This document shows, piece by piece, positions 1 through 12,099 of a stretch of DNA of 64,000 nt (position 1 is its first letter; the number at the start of each line of letters is the position of its first letter). This stretch comes from Bubalus kerabau (taxonomy: Eukaryota > Chordata > Mammalia > Artiodactyla > Bovidae). The position numbers and the translations under genes are program-made. Under the pieces are notes generated by a model, which saw only the letters and a list, made by a program, of their open reading frames with translations, made no database searches and was not told where the DNA came from. The stretch is taken from NCBI RefSeq assembly GCF_029407905.1, contig NC_073628.1, forward strand, positions 87,168,501-87,232,500, in the 5' to 3' direction.

Positions 1-1416
1 ATATTATGATGGGTGTTTAACAAAGCAGGGTTAATGTAATAAGACTAAAAAGTAAATGAGGTATTTTAATAATCTGATTATTTTAGTTTCTACTTTTTAA
101 AAGCAATGAACTCTTAAGTATACCACTTCTAAATAATACAAACGCAAAATAAGCCATTCCCCTTATTAAACAGTATTGTATTAAAAATGTAATATCACAG
201 TTATTTTTATTACTATTGCATTAGAATTTACATTACTAGAGCACCAGATCCACGCTGCAAATATTCTTGCTCAATTACAGCTGCCATCAAATGGCTGGTC
301 ATAGTCTCACTTAAAAATAATCTTTTAAGTTATCTGCCACTGGGCTGCAGTGAGATCAACTTCCAAATGACTAATTTAAAAAAAAGGCATAAAAACAAAC
401 CCGTTCTAAACAATACACCAAACCAAAAAACCAACCAACCCCCCACCACTTCTAAACTACTACCCTGGAAATGCAATAGACATTATTCAACAGAGAGTAC
501 AATTTTAGTCAGATTCAAGTTAGAATCCAAGAAAGCTGACCAACACTCAGAAAATCCTTTTATCTAGGAGTTTTGGCAAAAGGGAGACCTAATAGATGGA
601 TTCAGGCTGGCATTATAGCACTTACGTGTGTAAATATTTCAAACTGGTTATAGTCTAAGAGAACCATTAACTTAGTAGTGATAAAAGGGTACAGCCCTAT
701 ACTGAATTTCAGTGTTATAACCTCATTTCATTATTTTTCACTTGGAAACTATTATAGGCCTAGAAGTTTCTTTAAAGCTCCTTGAAACTAAGATTCTAAA
801 TATCACTTTAAATATAAAACTTAATTAAGGAATGACAATTTGATTATCAGCATTAGCAGTAGGTTTTTGGTGCTTTTTACTACCCCCAAGGCTCCAGAGT
901 ACACTCATATCCATATATTTTAGACATTTTAGGTCTATCAATGCATGTAATACCTTAACAATACTTTCTCAGCTAATCTATTCAGATTATTTTAGTTATT
1001 TCAAGTTTATAAATAGTGTCTCTTTCACTGGGAAAATGAAGAGATTTTTAAGTGTTAGGTAGGTCACAATCTTTCCTCCATCTCCCTCCAAATAGGAAAC
1101 TGAGGGAAGCAATCATCAGACAGGAAAGTCTGTTAAAGCAAAGTCTTACATTAAGGTATAAACATTCGTAAAGCAGACAAAATAACTTTCGTGGGTCCTC
1201 AGTAAGAGCAACAGGCTAGCTTCTTTCAGGCACTTTATCTGGCTGATTACTATCTTTACACAACTTAGATTTGACTTTAAAGCGTTAGCAACTAAAACAA
1301 CATTGAAGAAACATTTTAACTTGCTATATTTTTAAATCTACAGAATGAATTCTGTATGCCTGAATACAAGTTTTGGCACCTAAGACAGTGTAATAAAAAT
1401 TATCCTCCCTACTTAC
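1..1416 (-). other. DESI2 intron 3 (partial), no recognised element
   Basis: AT-rich sequence left of the exon 3 donor. I see no SINE, LINE or exon-like signal in it. The small plus-strand reading frame near 367-567 is low complexity (Asn, Lys, Pro, Thr) and is not supported as a gene. Confidence 0.6.
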
Positions 1417-1510
1417 TTAAATTTAAATGTTTCTCCTAGTTCAGAAGCATTTCCTGGGGAAATTTCAAATATTCCAGAAAAGGGATAAGGATGGCCACCA
1501 TAAGCAAATT
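1417..1510 (-). CDS. DESI2: DESI2 coding exon 3
   Basis: A 94-bp minus-strand exon between acceptor CTCTTTTCAG and donor AA|GTAAGTAG. The first two bases complete a Glu codon with the last base of exon 2. It then reads FAYGGHPYPFSGIFEISPGN and ASELGETFKF, ending with two bases of a Lys codon. These residues follow the HSGIEVYGR segment in DESI2 and belong to the PPPDE domain core (the conserved FAYGGH stretch). The next exon, which should start by completing Lys and later carry the catalytic Cys, is not found between positions 1 and 1416 and is presumed to lie outside the window. Confidence 0.95.
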
Positions 1511-3142
1511 CTGAAAAGAGAAAACTCATGATTCTTAGTATTTATCACATAAAATTTAACCAGTATGCTGAATTAGATTTAATAAATGATGAAGATAATA
1601 ATGATACCATCTAAATATTTTTCAATTTAGTAATGCTTTCACAAACATCTCATTTAGCTATTACTTGTATAGAACAGTTGACACAAGACTTGAAACTCTT
1701 AATAAAAGATGCTCCAAGGTAATTCTGACTTCTATGTTTACTTTATAATGGCTAAAGGAGAGTGCCTAACATTCAAAAGAGAAAAAAGTTCCTGTGTTTC
1801 CCTATCACGCCCAAGTATGTAGGTGGTCAATTCAGTGTTGTGCCATTTAAAAATTAAAGTGGTCAAATTTCAAACTTGTATTTTACTGGAAAAACTGTCT
1901 AATAACAATGAGTTTTCAAGGTTCTTGGGATTAAGACTCTTGGTTTATCTTTGATTAAGAATGAAACATTAGGAAACCGAAAAATGGAATTCAATCCCCC
2001 TCATTCAAGAAAAAATCAGCTGAAAAATTAACATACACAGCCACTGACACAGACACACACACTGCACAGCACATCTGTGAGCGAGGAGACAGCAACTTGT
2101 ATTACATACAGTGAATGTACATCCAGACTGATAAACACAAACTCTCATGCAGAATGAAAATGAAGAATGGTTTCAAATCAGGAAGGAAATAAAATTTCTG
2201 GCAACAATTATGGTATGAGATACTTTGATATTTAAGTGGAAAATTGCAGTAGACTTAAAGAATTCTAAACAAATGCTTAAATTAATATTGTCACTCAAAT
2301 TTATTAAATATAATCTTAAAGGTTTTAGAACAAGGCATGGGAAAGAACAAGGCAATTCTAAGTTTACTTTTGATTCAGATCTTTCATAAGAAACAACAAT
2401 AATGTAGAATAAGCAGGCATTTAATTCTGAAACATATAACTTTTTAATAACAACTTTATAAAACATTGTAGATAAGGTTAGATATGGAAAAATCATATTT
2501 TGATTTTTAATGTTCTCAATTATAGTAAAATTGTAGGCTCACTTATTCATCTATTCAAGAAGCAATAATTCACTTTTAGGAATGTAGCTGGTTCTGGTTT
2601 TGCTCTTTTGAACCATGTTTCTAATTATTCCTAAGTCATTTTATGAATGGGAACAATAATTAGGCAGATAAAAGGATAATGGACTAGTATATGAAAATAC
2701 TTGGGTTTAAGTCTTAGTTTTGTTAATTAGCAGTATGACTTTCTGCAGGTTTGCCCCATGCTACAATCTACCTCAGAGTAGTGTGGTCATGTGGTTCCAA
2801 AATCGATGGCACTTTAAAAACTGTAACATACTACTCAAATTCAGTTAAAAACGAACATTCCTGCAACTTTGGCAAAAGCCACATCAAACAGGGAGCAAGC
2901 TCATGGGCTACAATTGCACCTGTATCAATACACCAACCACTGGAACCTTCAACACAAACCCCTCTGCTTTCTGGTAGATGCAGTCTTTCAAGTAAAATGG
3001 AGCTTACATGGCAGATTTTTATAGCCAATATTTAATATGGTACACTGCACCTAGAAGCAGCTAATTCAGCATATAAAAAGGGGGCAGTAAAACACCACAC
3101 TGACACAGGTAGTCAGTGAGCCTTTTCCTTGTATCAGCTAAG

Positions 3143-3196
3143 CTGGTACCACGGGGTCACAAAGAGCCAGACATGACTTAGCGACCAAACAACAAA
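3143..3196 (+). repeat. Bov-tA/BovB 3'-end fragment
   Basis: Matches the shared SINE/BovB terminus (GGGGTCACAAAGAGCCAGAC, then gacttagcgacc) ending in an AAC-rich tail. Only the last roughly 50 bp are present. Confidence 0.7.
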
Positions 3197-3262
3197 TGTA
3201 GTCTTCAGGGGTAACTTGGAAGAAACTGCAGTAGCATAATCTATGAGGTCACGAAGACTGCC

Positions 3263-3393
3263 TGCTGCTGCTGCTAAGTCGCTTCAGTCGTGTCCGACTC
3301 TGTGCGATCCCATAGACGGCAGCCCACCAGGCTCCACTGTCCCTGGGATTCTCCAGGCAAGAACACTGGAGTGGGTTGCCATTTCCTTCTCCT
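3263..3393 (-). repeat. Bov-A2 monomer SINE
   Basis: Starts with a (TGC)n run followed by the antisense TAAGTCGCTTCAGTCGTGTC signature and ends at the CCATTTCCTTCTCC boundary. A single Bov-A unit in DESI2 intron 2. Confidence 0.85.
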
Positions 3394-4204
3394 AGCTGAA
3401 GCAAATAACAGCATTTCTGCTACAGGGTGAGCTTATGATTCAAACTAGTATATTATTACAACCTTGGTGAAATCAGCAACGTGATCTGTCTTATGAACAA
3501 CATTCTACTTAAAACATGGTCAGGAGATTATCTTGTACCAAGAGAGAGAATTAGAACAAAGGAAAAAGCTGTTGAAACAGAGCTGCTTGGTTTGAGTGGT
3601 TCCAGCTACGTTTATCATAATGAATGGTAATAAAGAATAAAAAGGGCTCAATTAATGACAAAGGCCATCACTCTTAAGCAAAAAGCAACATGTATTCAAA
3701 GGCAGGATTTGCTCAGTAATATTTTTAAACTTTATAACTATACATTTGTAGGTCTACAAAAACAAGTTACAGAAATTCCCTCAGGAAATTGGTATTTCAA
3801 AATTGACGTTCCAGCACCAATCCTTTTCCAACCAAAATGATTATTTATATCATACTATCTTTTCAAAGTGCAAGGTTTCTTAGGAAGGTCAATATAGATT
3901 AAGGGAAAACTGTCATGGTATAACAATCTCAAAAGGAAAATATTTTTTAAGACACAGGATTTAGAATAAAAGATAACCAAATCAATGTACATGTGTGTAG
4001 TTTGAGTACTTTCTCCTCAAATACATTCAATTTTGGGCATTTTTCCAAAATACAGTATAAACAAATATGGGGAGATTTTCCCCTACTTTCTACAATAAAG
4101 TATGGTACTTAAAAAAAAAGGGGAAGAGCTACAGTCATGATTTTGCAACCCCTTTAAATGAGAAAAATCTTCAGAAAGTATATTTAGACTGTGTGCACAC
4201 ATAC

Positions 4205-4277
4205 CTCTGCCATATACTTCAATTCCTGAATGAAAAACTCCAATTCCGATGGAAGAGGTGTATTCGTTCATCCAGTA
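4205..4277 (-). CDS. DESI2: DESI2 coding exon 2 (carries the catalytic His)
   Basis: A 73-bp minus-strand exon between acceptor CCCCTCTAG and donor G|GTATGTG. It encodes residues 15-38 plus the first base of residue 39. The segment IGVFHSGIEVYG contains the family's catalytic His, which falls at residue 30 when counted from the exon 1 Met. Phase 0 at the start and one spare base at the end match exons 1 and 3. Skipping this exon would shift the frame. Reading on past the donor produces only a short non-conserved tail, so the splice site is the true exon end. It is separated from exon 1 by about 29.5 kb of repeat-rich intron. Confidence 0.96.
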
Positions 4278-4509
4278 CTAGAGGGGAAGAAAAGATTCAG
4301 TATATTTTTCATTTATAATTCAAATCCACTTATAGGAGGCTACTATTTCCTGAATCTTTTACTGAATATTTAGGCCTTTCTAACCCTATTTCTTGGTATT
4401 TTCCTTACAGCTCTGAAATTCCCATGATAAGGGCACCTTCAGTCCTATCACTGTGCCTTTGACTGTTCCATCTAACATATGGAATGCCTTCCTGCATCAA
4501 GATCAAAGT

Positions 4510-4720
4510 GAACTGAAAGTGACAGATGCTCAGTCATGTCTGACTCGTTGCAATCCCATGGACTGTAGCCTACGAGGCTCCTCTGTCCATGGGATTTCCC
4601 AGGCAAGAATACTGGAGTGGGTTGATACTTCCTTCTCCAGGGGATCTTCCTGACCCAGGATCAAACCTGAGTCTGCTGCACTGTAGGAAGATTCTTTACT
4701 TCCCTTTACCAGGGAAGCTC
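4510..4720 (-). repeat. Bov-tA SINE
   Basis: Full antisense Bov-tA: the Bov-A part (GATGCTCAGTCATGTCTGAC) comes first and the tRNA-like head (TTACCAGGGAAGCTC) last. It lies about 230 bp upstream, in gene sense, of DESI2 exon 2. Confidence 0.88.
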
Positions 4721-4741
4721 AACAATCTCAGTAGTACTCAG

Positions 4742-5597
4742 AAAAATGCTAGTTAAAGCAATATGCTACCATTCTTTTTTTTTTTGTCTGCTTGGCTGTG
4801 GGGCCTTAGTTCTCCAACCAGGGACTGAACCCAGGCCCTCATCAGTGAGAGCACAGAGTCTAACCACTGGATGGCTAGGGAACTCCCTACCAGTATTTTT
4901 TTTTTTTTTTAAATCTATCAGACTGGCAAAGATACAAAACATTGCTAATACTTAGTGTTGGTAAGGATGTCAGAAGATACTGCGCAAATGTGAATCAATG
5001 ACAATTAATCAACCATTCCACCTCCTGGAAGGCAGTCTACAGAAATGCTTGAACATATGCAGAGACATGTCCTAGGATATTAACTTCAGTTATCTATAGC
5101 ACTAAAAACTGGAAACAATCTAAATACCAGTAGGAGAATGGTTACATAAGTGATGGTAAATCCATATGATGAACTATCATACAGCTACTAAAAAGAATGA
5201 GTTACTATAAAGGGGCACTAAAAATATACCTAAGACACATAAAGTAAAGACACCAGGTCATAATACATTACCTGTAGTAAGATCACATTTTTGTAAGTTA
5301 TATAAATAGGTCCTGTGTGTATGTTTACATGCTAAATATAAAACAAAACAAACAAAAGTACCAATTACAACAATTACAAAAAAAGAATTGGTATTACAAA
5401 AATACCAATTACAACAAAAGAAAGTTTGAAGCATTACAGATCAAACTGTTAACAGTTTGGGGGAGCGGAGAAATATAGCATGGGGGTGTGAACACAAAGG
5501 TGTAAAGAGATATATTCACTTTTGACTCCATACACTTCAAGATTGTTTTTTCTCAATTTTATGAACTATGTATATTACTAACTTTTATAATTAGAAA
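4742..5597 (+). repeat. Old L1 (L1M) 3' end, split by a SINE
   Basis: Resembles the L1 ORF2 end and 3' UTR: a 'cagactggcaaagata' segment, then 'actggaaacaatctaaatacc' and 'actatcatacagctactaaa'. It is interrupted at 4775-4888 by a CHR-type SINE flanked by an approximate CTACCA(T/G)T duplication. Confidence 0.65.
4775..4888 (-). repeat. CHR-type tRNA-derived SINE
   Basis: Antisense artiodactyl SINE: a T-run, then 'ttggctgtggggccttag', 'ccagggactgaaccc' and 'taaccactggatggctaggg'. Inserted in the surrounding L1M. Confidence 0.8.
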
Positions 5598-7029
5598 AAT
5601 GTTTACCCAAATCTATTTGTTCAGTGGTTTCCTGACAGCCAACTTCTAGGACTTAAATTGTCTTTTCCAATTGAGAAATGTCATTGCTTACTCTGTTCAC
5701 AACCAGTAATTTGATCTACTATCTAACTTCCTTAACAATGGCACCTACAGGTTTTTGTTCTAGATGCAGACAGCTCCTATGTAAAGTTACCTTTTCTCTT
5801 TTTATGGTGTGTGCGCCTCTCTTTCAAAATAGAATATTTTCGAAAAAGAAATACATAATAGTTGTCTGCAATAATCAAAAGACTTTAAAACTCTTAGTAA
5901 ACTGAACATTTATTTGCATTTAACATTTAATATCACTATTAATTTTAACAATTTATCTTTTGTTGACCAGTAAATAGCCTTCTCAAAGTGCTTTTATATT
6001 AGATTTCTATAATGGGAATCTAAACGTTTTATTACGAGAGAGAAAGGTTTTCATGACAAAACAAAAACAAAAACCCTGCACAATGACTTTTGGCCAGAAG
6101 AGTTAATATAGGTTTAGGATGGGAATGTACTTGTCAGAGTGGGGAATCCTAGATTCAGAAATCTTTTAGTCTCTGCTCTTTCACAGTTGAAAATAATCTC
6201 CTCTATATGTTGCCTGGGTATATATACTATATATACTACTTTGGTCTGAAATTTCCCTGCATTCAAGACTTTATGTTCTAAATATAAAAGAATATGTTTT
6301 GACACATTCTATAAATTGGAAAATCAATAAAATGAGAGAAGCTAAAAATGAGAGAGAAAACCCATCACCTGAAAATGTGGTCAGTCCTTTAAAGTTTACC
6401 ATAAGAGATCTGACTACGTAAGGCTCTAAAGACCTGCTGAGACTAATGAAAAGCAGGCCTGGCAGCCCTGCACGCGGCAGTGCCACCTCCACACACAGAC
6501 AGCCGGGCATCAGGCCAAGGGTTCTGCTCAAGGTTATGGAAGCCTGAAAGTTCCTAGGAAAAGGATTTCTTAGCCCAGAGATATTTCTTTGAACAGTTTA
6601 AAAAGCATACGTTAACCACTCTTAACGTTGTTTCCCAAAGGCTCTGTCTCAATATTCTGCGTCAGGCAGGAATTAATGCTGATGCTTAACAATGAGGGAC
6701 TCAACAGTTCTTTGCATTTCAAGTATCTTCTATCCCTAGAAAGGGCCCCAAAGCTAAGAGTTATTTTCTGGATTAAAGTAATTATTTACTAGTTACAGAT
6801 CTATGACTTGATATTTCCACTGACCTTAAAAAAACAATTATAAAGAATACTATGAGTAACTGTACACTAACAAATTGGATAACTGAAATGAAGAGAATAA
6901 ATTCCTAGGAAGACAGAGTACTGAGGCTGAATCAAGAAAAGACAGAAAATTTGAATAGATGTGTAATTAATGAGAATGAAGAAAAGAGAATTGGTCATTT
7001 TAAAGCTATCCTGAAAGAAAAGCCTACAA
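5598..7029. other. DESI2 intron 1, unassigned stretch
   Basis: No repeat family, exon or regulatory element recognised. The short minus-strand frame near 6271-6531 has no family resemblance. Confidence 0.5.
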
Positions 7030-7238
7030 ACAGGTGATTTGGTGCTAGTGGTAAAGAACCCACCTGCCAATGCAGGAGACGCAAGAGATGCGGATTTGAT
7101 CCCTGGGTTGGGAAGATCCCCTGGAGGAGGGCATGGTAACCCACTCCAGTATTCTCGCCTGGAGAATCCCAGAAGAGCCTGGTGGGCTACAGCCCATAGG
7201 GTTGCAAAGAATCCAACACAACTGAAGCTACTGAGCAT
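7030..7238 (+). repeat. Bov-tA SINE
   Basis: Sense Bov-tA with tRNA-like head (ggtgctagtggtaaagaacc, B-box-like GATTTGATCCC) followed by the Bov-A body ending at 'aactgaagctactgagc'. Confidence 0.88.
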
Positions 7239-7244
7239 CCACAC

Positions 7245-7618
7245 ACCAAGTATTTACATAACAACACTAATTCTTCACAAACTTCTCAAAAGACAGAAGA
7301 AAAGGGAACATTCCCCAAGTCACTCTATGAGGCCAGCATTAATTGGGACACCAAAACCAGACAAAGACATCATAAGAAAACTACAGATCAATCTCTTATG
7401 AGTACAGATTCAAAAATCCTCAACAAAATACTAGCAAACGGAATTTGGCAACATGTAAAAAGGAACATACATCATGACCAAGTGATATTTATTCTAGGAA
7501 CAGAACATGAATTTAGTATCTCCCCAAATCAATTAATGTAATATACCACATCTCTAGAAGAAAGGACAAAGAATCCAGTGCTTTCATGATCAAAACACTC
7601 AACAAACTAAGAATATAA
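7245..7618 (+). repeat. L1 ORF2 fragment (reverse-transcriptase region)
   Basis: Contains 'tcaacaaaatactagcaaac' and 'atcatgaccaagtgat', typical of the L1 RT region. The reading frame is broken and incomplete. Confidence 0.65.
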
Positions 7619-7620
7619 GG

Positions 7621-7690
7621 ATCCAGGATCAGGGATCAAACCTTTGTCTCCTTCACTGGCAGGCAGATTCTTTACCACTAAGCCACCTGC
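7621..7690 (-). repeat. Bov-tA head fragment
   Basis: Antisense tRNA-like head only ('agggatcaaacc ... attctttaccactaagccacc'). It joins directly to an L1 3' end on its right. Confidence 0.7.
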
Positions 7691-8006
7691 TTGTTGGTTA
7701 TCTGTTTTAAACACAGCAGTGTGACATGTCAATCCTAAACTCCCAATCTATTCCTCCACCTTTGCCCCCTGGTAACCATAAGTTCATTCTCTGTTTCTGT
7801 TTTGTAAATATATTTCATACTTTTTTTTTAGATTCTGTATATAATATATGTACACACACACATATATAATACTCTGTATATAATACAAGTGATACTTGTC
7901 TTAGTCTGACTTCACTCAGTATGATAATCTCCAGGTCCATCATGTTGCTGCAAATGGCATCTCATTCTTTTTTAATCACTGCGTAATATTCCATTGTACA
8001 TACGTA
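7691..8006 (-). repeat. L1 3' end fragment
   Basis: Antisense L1 3' UTR: 'aactcccaatctattcctcc', 'ggtaaccataagttc', 'ccatcatgttgctgcaaatg', 'taatattccattgta'. Contains a short TA/CA-rich microsatellite at 7838-7870. Confidence 0.8.
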
Positions 8007-8070
8007 AAATGTTACAGCAATTTTGGAAAAGTTTGGTGGTTCCTCAAATACATTAAGCCCAGAGTTACTA

Positions 8071-8182
8071 TGCTGCTGCTGCTTCATTGCTCAGTTGTGT
8101 CCAACTCTTTGTGACCCCGTGGACTGTAGCCCACCAGGCTTCTCTGTCCATGGGGATTCTCCAGGCAAGAATAATGGAAAGG
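8071..8182 (-). repeat. Bov-A2 monomer SINE
   Basis: (TGC)n start, then antisense Bov-A 'cagttgtgtccaactctttg' through 'ccaggcaagaataatgg'. Confidence 0.82.
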
Positions 8183-8185
8183 GTT

Positions 8186-8703
8186 TCACTCCTGGGTTTA
8201 CGCTCAAACACATGAAAACACATATAAAAAGTTGCCATCAATGTTCATAGCAGTATTATTTACTATAGGCCCAAAGTGGAAACAACCCAAACATTCCTCA
8301 GCTAGTGAACAGATAACAGTGTGGCATACCTTTATTACATTATTTCCCAACAAAAAGGAAAGAAGTTCTGATGCATGCAGCAACTGAATGACTCTTGAAA
8401 ACATTATGCCAGGTGAAACAAGTCAATCACAGTGTACGATTCCATTTATATGAAATGCCTAAAATAGGTAAATTTATACAGACAAAAAATAGATTAGTGG
8501 CTACTTATGACTGGGAGGTGTGCAGAGAAATCGGGAGTGATCGCTAATGGGTATGGGGTTTCTTTCTGAGGTGATGAAAAATGACTAATATCGAATGGGA
8601 TGATAGCTGTACAATCCTGTGAATGCCCTAAAACCCACTGAATTGTACACAAAGGGCGAACTGAATGATAAGTGAACTATGTCTCAATAAAACTGTCTAA
8701 AAA
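8186..8703 (+). repeat. Old L1 (L1M) 3' end
   Basis: L1 end including 'catagcagtattatttacta', 'tggaaacaacccaaac', 'gattccatttatatgaaatg', 'gaattgtacacaaa' and an A-rich end ('tcaataaaactgtctaaaaaa'). Diverged, so an old copy. Confidence 0.75.
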
Positions 8704-8704
8704 A

Positions 8705-8962
8705 TGCTGCTGCTAAGTCGCTTCAGTCATGTCCTACTCTGTGCAACCCCACAGACGGCAGCCTACCAGGCTCCCCCGTCCCTGGGGTTCTCCAGGCAAG
8801 ATCACTGGAGTGGGTTGCCATTTCCTTCTCCAATGCATGAAAGTGAAAAATGAAAGTGAAGTCGCTCAGTCGTGTCCGACTCCTAGCGACCCCATGGACT
8901 GCAGCCCACCAGGCCCCTCCATCCATGGGATTTTTCAGGCAAGAGTACTGGAGTGGGTTGCC
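8705..8962 (-). repeat. Bov-A2 dimer SINE
   Basis: Two antisense Bov-A units separated by the 'gcatgaaagtgaaaaatgaaagtgaag' linker. It abuts the A-rich end of the preceding L1, a typical insertion site. Confidence 0.9.
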
Positions 8963-9387
8963 TGCTAGGAATAGAAGTAAAAGATCTACTAACTTGTACC
9001 AAATGGTAAAGAGTATACAATTTCCACAGTTGGCAAACCTAAACAAAAACTCTTCTATAAATATCATGAATCCTCCAAGGACAAAATTTCGTTCAGACAG
9101 AATACATATTTTGTTCCTTTAAAAAAGTGTAATTTGGCATTATAACAAAGTTTCCTCTCTGTCAGCAAAGTGAGAACCAAGAAATTCTTGAACAAAAAAG
9201 TTTCCATTTTCCTGTCCTTCTTCTACAAAATAATCCAAAATATAAACTTTAGTAAAAGAGAAATAAAATATACATATTATGAGTATGGGACTTGATGCCC
9301 ACACCCCTCAAAGTGAAAAGACTATTAGCTACCTTAAAGCATTTCTAATGAAAAACTCAAAAGATGGTCCAATTAGTTCCTGAACTC

Positions 9388-9455
9388 TTGTTGTTTGGTC
9401 ATTAAGTCATGTCCAATTCTTTGCAATCCCATGGACTGTAGCCTGCCAGGCCCCT
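9388..9455 (-). repeat. Bov-A/BovB end fragment
   Basis: Antisense 'ttgtttggtcattaagtcat ... cccatggactgtagcctgcc'; about 70 bp only. Confidence 0.65.
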
Positions 9456-9585
9456 TTCCTAGTCAAAAACCTTTAACCAGGTTATTCCTCAAATTACAGA
9501 TTGCCTTCCTAATTTCAGACAGCTGCCTTCAAAAACATGTGAAAAACAGACTATAAACAAAAAACATATCAAGAACAGAAAAAAA

Positions 9586-9729
9586 CTGGCAAGTCCCTGG
9601 CAGTCTAGTGGTTAGGACTTTTTGCTTTCACTGCTGAGGGGCACAGGTTCAATCCCTGGTCAGGGAACTGATATCCCACAAGCTGCACGGCATGCCTCCC
9701 AAAAACAGAAAACAAAAAATAAAACCCCA
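9586..9729 (+). repeat. CHR-type tRNA-derived SINE
   Basis: Sense copy: 'agtccctggcagtctagtgg', 'ttcaatccctggtcaggg', 'atatcccacaagctgcac' and an A-rich tail. A (TA)n run follows at about 9738-9752. Confidence 0.8.
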
Positions 9730-10164
9730 AACTCTAAATATATATATATATGTATTCTGGTCAGTCACCTCTCATCTATGAACAGCAGCGCATTACTGAA
9801 GAAATTAAGTAAATTCGATCTTTCTCCTTGGTGTGATTTAAAAAATTTTTTTTCTGAATGGACTCCAAAGAAAAAGAGGGTAAAACTTCCACAGAGAGTC
9901 CGTCAGAGTGAGAAATGCTCTCCAAATGTTCCTGTTTCTGTTAGGGCTTCCTTGCTCTATTATTAGAGAACATGCCTGGAAGGCTTATTACTCTTTAAAA
10001 ACTGGGCAGGCTGCCTGCAGGAGACGAACGTTTAATTCAAGGTCAGCAAGCCTTATCGAGTCCTTCTGCCTCAAAGTCCTGCCAAGGCTATGCAGACAAT
10101 ATGGAGGATGCCTATTTTAAGTGGAGATGCATGATATAATTGTAAACAAACAAAACACACACAG

Positions 10165-10298
10165 CAGTCTCTTGGTATCTGCAAGGGACTGGTTCCAGAA
10201 CTTCCCCCCACCCCACAGACTCCCCAGAGTCCGAGATGCTCTAGACCCTTATTTGAAATGGCATGGTAAAGGCATCTGTGGATATGGAGAGCTGACTG
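10165..10298 (+). mobile_element. Small pogo/Tigger-like MITE
   Basis: Starts CAGTCTCTTGGTATCTGC and ends GGATATGGAGAGCTGACTG, an imperfect terminal inverted repeat, with TA directly after the right end. The interior 'ggactggttccag ... gatgctctagacc' matches a common mammalian pogo-like MITE pattern. The family name is not certain. Confidence 0.55.
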
Positions 10299-10308
10299 TA
10301 TATGAGGA

Positions 10309-11470
10309 CTCAGTCTTTTACTGAATGATTTTAGTTGTGAAACTCCCCCTAAAATGACTTGCTGTGGGGACTTACTCATGTTGAGTAGTATTATCGTCTC
10401 ACAGTTTAAGATTTTTAATAGCAGTGTTTCTCCATGCTCCTCTAACTTGATTTCCATCCTTTGTCTTTAAAAAATTATTTACCTACCACTGCTGAAACAT
10501 TTCACACGGTATCTATGGAATAAACATCTTCTCACAAAGCTCAACAGAGCTTCTCAAACTCACTATGTGGAAATTCATGCTTTTGTAGAACCATAAAACA
10601 TTGATATTTTCCAACAGAAGATGTATTATAAATATGCAACATGAAATCACAGCCAAGAACATGTATCCATGAAAAACAAACAAACAAACCAAGCTGCTGA
10701 ATTAGACATGACTGGATGTTAGCAAGATTTTTGTTACTTTCTGTTGGATATGTCTTCATTGATTTTGTTGTCTAAGTAGCAGCAGATGCCAAAAGTTTTA
10801 AACTTACATACTTGGGGAAAGAGGACAATTTTATTTAAAGGCTTAGCTTTTTATTTGAATTGGGAAAAGACTACTTTTATTTCTAGAGTTGGGTCCAAGT
10901 CTAGGAGTATAACCAGTATTCAGAGACTAGTTGAATACACTGCTCTGAGACAACTGCAGAAGCTGGGATGAAGAGGTTTATACATAATGACACTGGGCCA
11001 GCCCTGCAGAGAAAGTTTACCACGCAGGGCATGTGAGGGCGGAGTGACACGAACACTGGGGGTGAGCCACTAAAGGAAGCTTTATGTTCAAGTTTACCCA
11101 ACGCTGACAACCACATAATCCCTGAGGGATTATATGAAGATCAGACGCTTTCATTTGAAAGTTGGTTTACAATGTGATTCTTCTCAAACTCTTCCCAATA
11201 TACCAAAGGAAAACAATAAATGAGCCAGCTGCTACCACAAAACAGTCTCTCTCAAACCATGAAACAACAGCAGAGTTACCACAACATGTCCATGTCAACC
11301 ATCTCCTAAGCTATTTGGTCAGCTTCATCTAACACTATCGTTCCCTTAGAATCCAACAGGAAAGCTCACAACATCTCTGTGTTCCAGTCTGGATCACAAG
11401 AACATTGTTTCTATCATCTTAGAATTTACTTCAGAGTTTACTGCTTGGATAGAAAAAGGCTCATCCAAGC
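10309..11470. other. DESI2 intron 1, unassigned stretch
   Basis: No repeat family or exon recognised. Short reading frames here show no domain resemblance. Confidence 0.5.
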
Positions 11471-11585
11471 ATTTCAATGAACAATGCGGAAGCATCTGAA
11501 CTATAGCAGAAAGACACTGGGCTGAGTGTCAGGAGATGGGGGTTCTTTGCCTTGGTTTCTTCACAGATATTTGGTAACTTTTAAA

Positions 11586-11838
11586 ATTTAATTTTTACTT
11601 TATATTGGAGTATAGTTGATTAACAATGATGGGTTAGTTACAGGTGTACTGCAAAGTGATTCAGTTATACCCATATAAGTATTTATTCTTTTTCAAATTA
11701 TTTTCCCACTTAGGTTATTTTACACAATATTGAGTTCCCTATGGTACACAGTAGGTCTGTGTTGGCTATCTATTTTAAATAGAGTGTATATGTAAATCCC
11801 AAACTCCCAATCTATCCCTCCTTGACCCTGACATCTGA
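11586..11838 (-). repeat. L1 3' end insertion with target-site duplication
   Basis: Antisense L1 3' UTR ('tatagttgattaacaatg', 'ttacaggtgtactgcaaagt', 'aactcccaatctatccctcc'). Flanked by a perfect 11-bp duplication TAACTTTTAAA at 11575-11585 and 11839-11849. MIR-like sequence occurs on both sides (11480-11574 and 11880 onward). Confidence 0.85.
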
Positions 11839-11879
11839 TAACTTTTAAAGGTTCCCAATGTCTCAAAAAGAGACACTGA

Positions 11880-12095
11880 TTCCAATTCACACCCTTGGTT
11901 CAAATTCTCACTTCACTGTCTACTACTTGTGTGACCTGGGGAAAGATACCTATCCTCTTTGTCCTTATTTACAAAATGGGGATAATGAACAGAGTCTTCC
12001 ACAGAGGACTACTAAGAGAATGAAACACATTAGTATGTTCAAGTACTTAGAAGAGTGCTTGACCTACAGCAAACATCAAGCGTTAGTTGTAGCAA
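11880..12095 (+). repeat. MIR SINE
   Basis: Sense MIR core: 'ttggttcaaattctcact', 'ctacttgtgtgacctggg', 'ttatttacaaaatggggata', then the 'gagtgcttgacctacagc' tail. Confidence 0.75.
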
Positions 12096-12099
12096 ACAC

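Larger units (their letters stand above)
1511..4204 (-). other. DESI2 intron 2
   Basis: The intron lies between exons 2 and 3. The acceptor side (1511-1520) has a polypyrimidine tract. Apart from two Bov SINE pieces (3143-3196 and 3263-3393) I recognise nothing; 1521-3140 and 3394-4200 look like ordinary single-copy AT-rich intron. Confidence 0.8.

Noticed and set aside
1..1416. Search for the next DESI2 exon with the catalytic Cys
   Set aside because: No segment encoding the expected KNCNH-type motif was found on the minus strand, so it is presumed to lie outside the window.
3263..3393. Regularly spaced SINE copies as a possible CRISPR-like or satellite array
   Set aside because: Copies are dispersed, in both orientations and with individual TSDs; no regular repeat-spacer structure anywhere.
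7030..7130. tRNA gene candidates from the tRNA-like heads of Bov-tA and CHR SINEs
   Set aside because: Only A/B-box-like remnants within SINEs; no complete cloverleaf seen.
8723..9067. Open frames of about 60-160 codons over Bov-A2/Bov-tA copies (also 28158-28637, 40241-40540, 63389-63655)
   Set aside because: These translate the SINE body itself (recurring 'GNPLQYSCLENPMDGGAWWA' text) and occur in every copy; no host gene.
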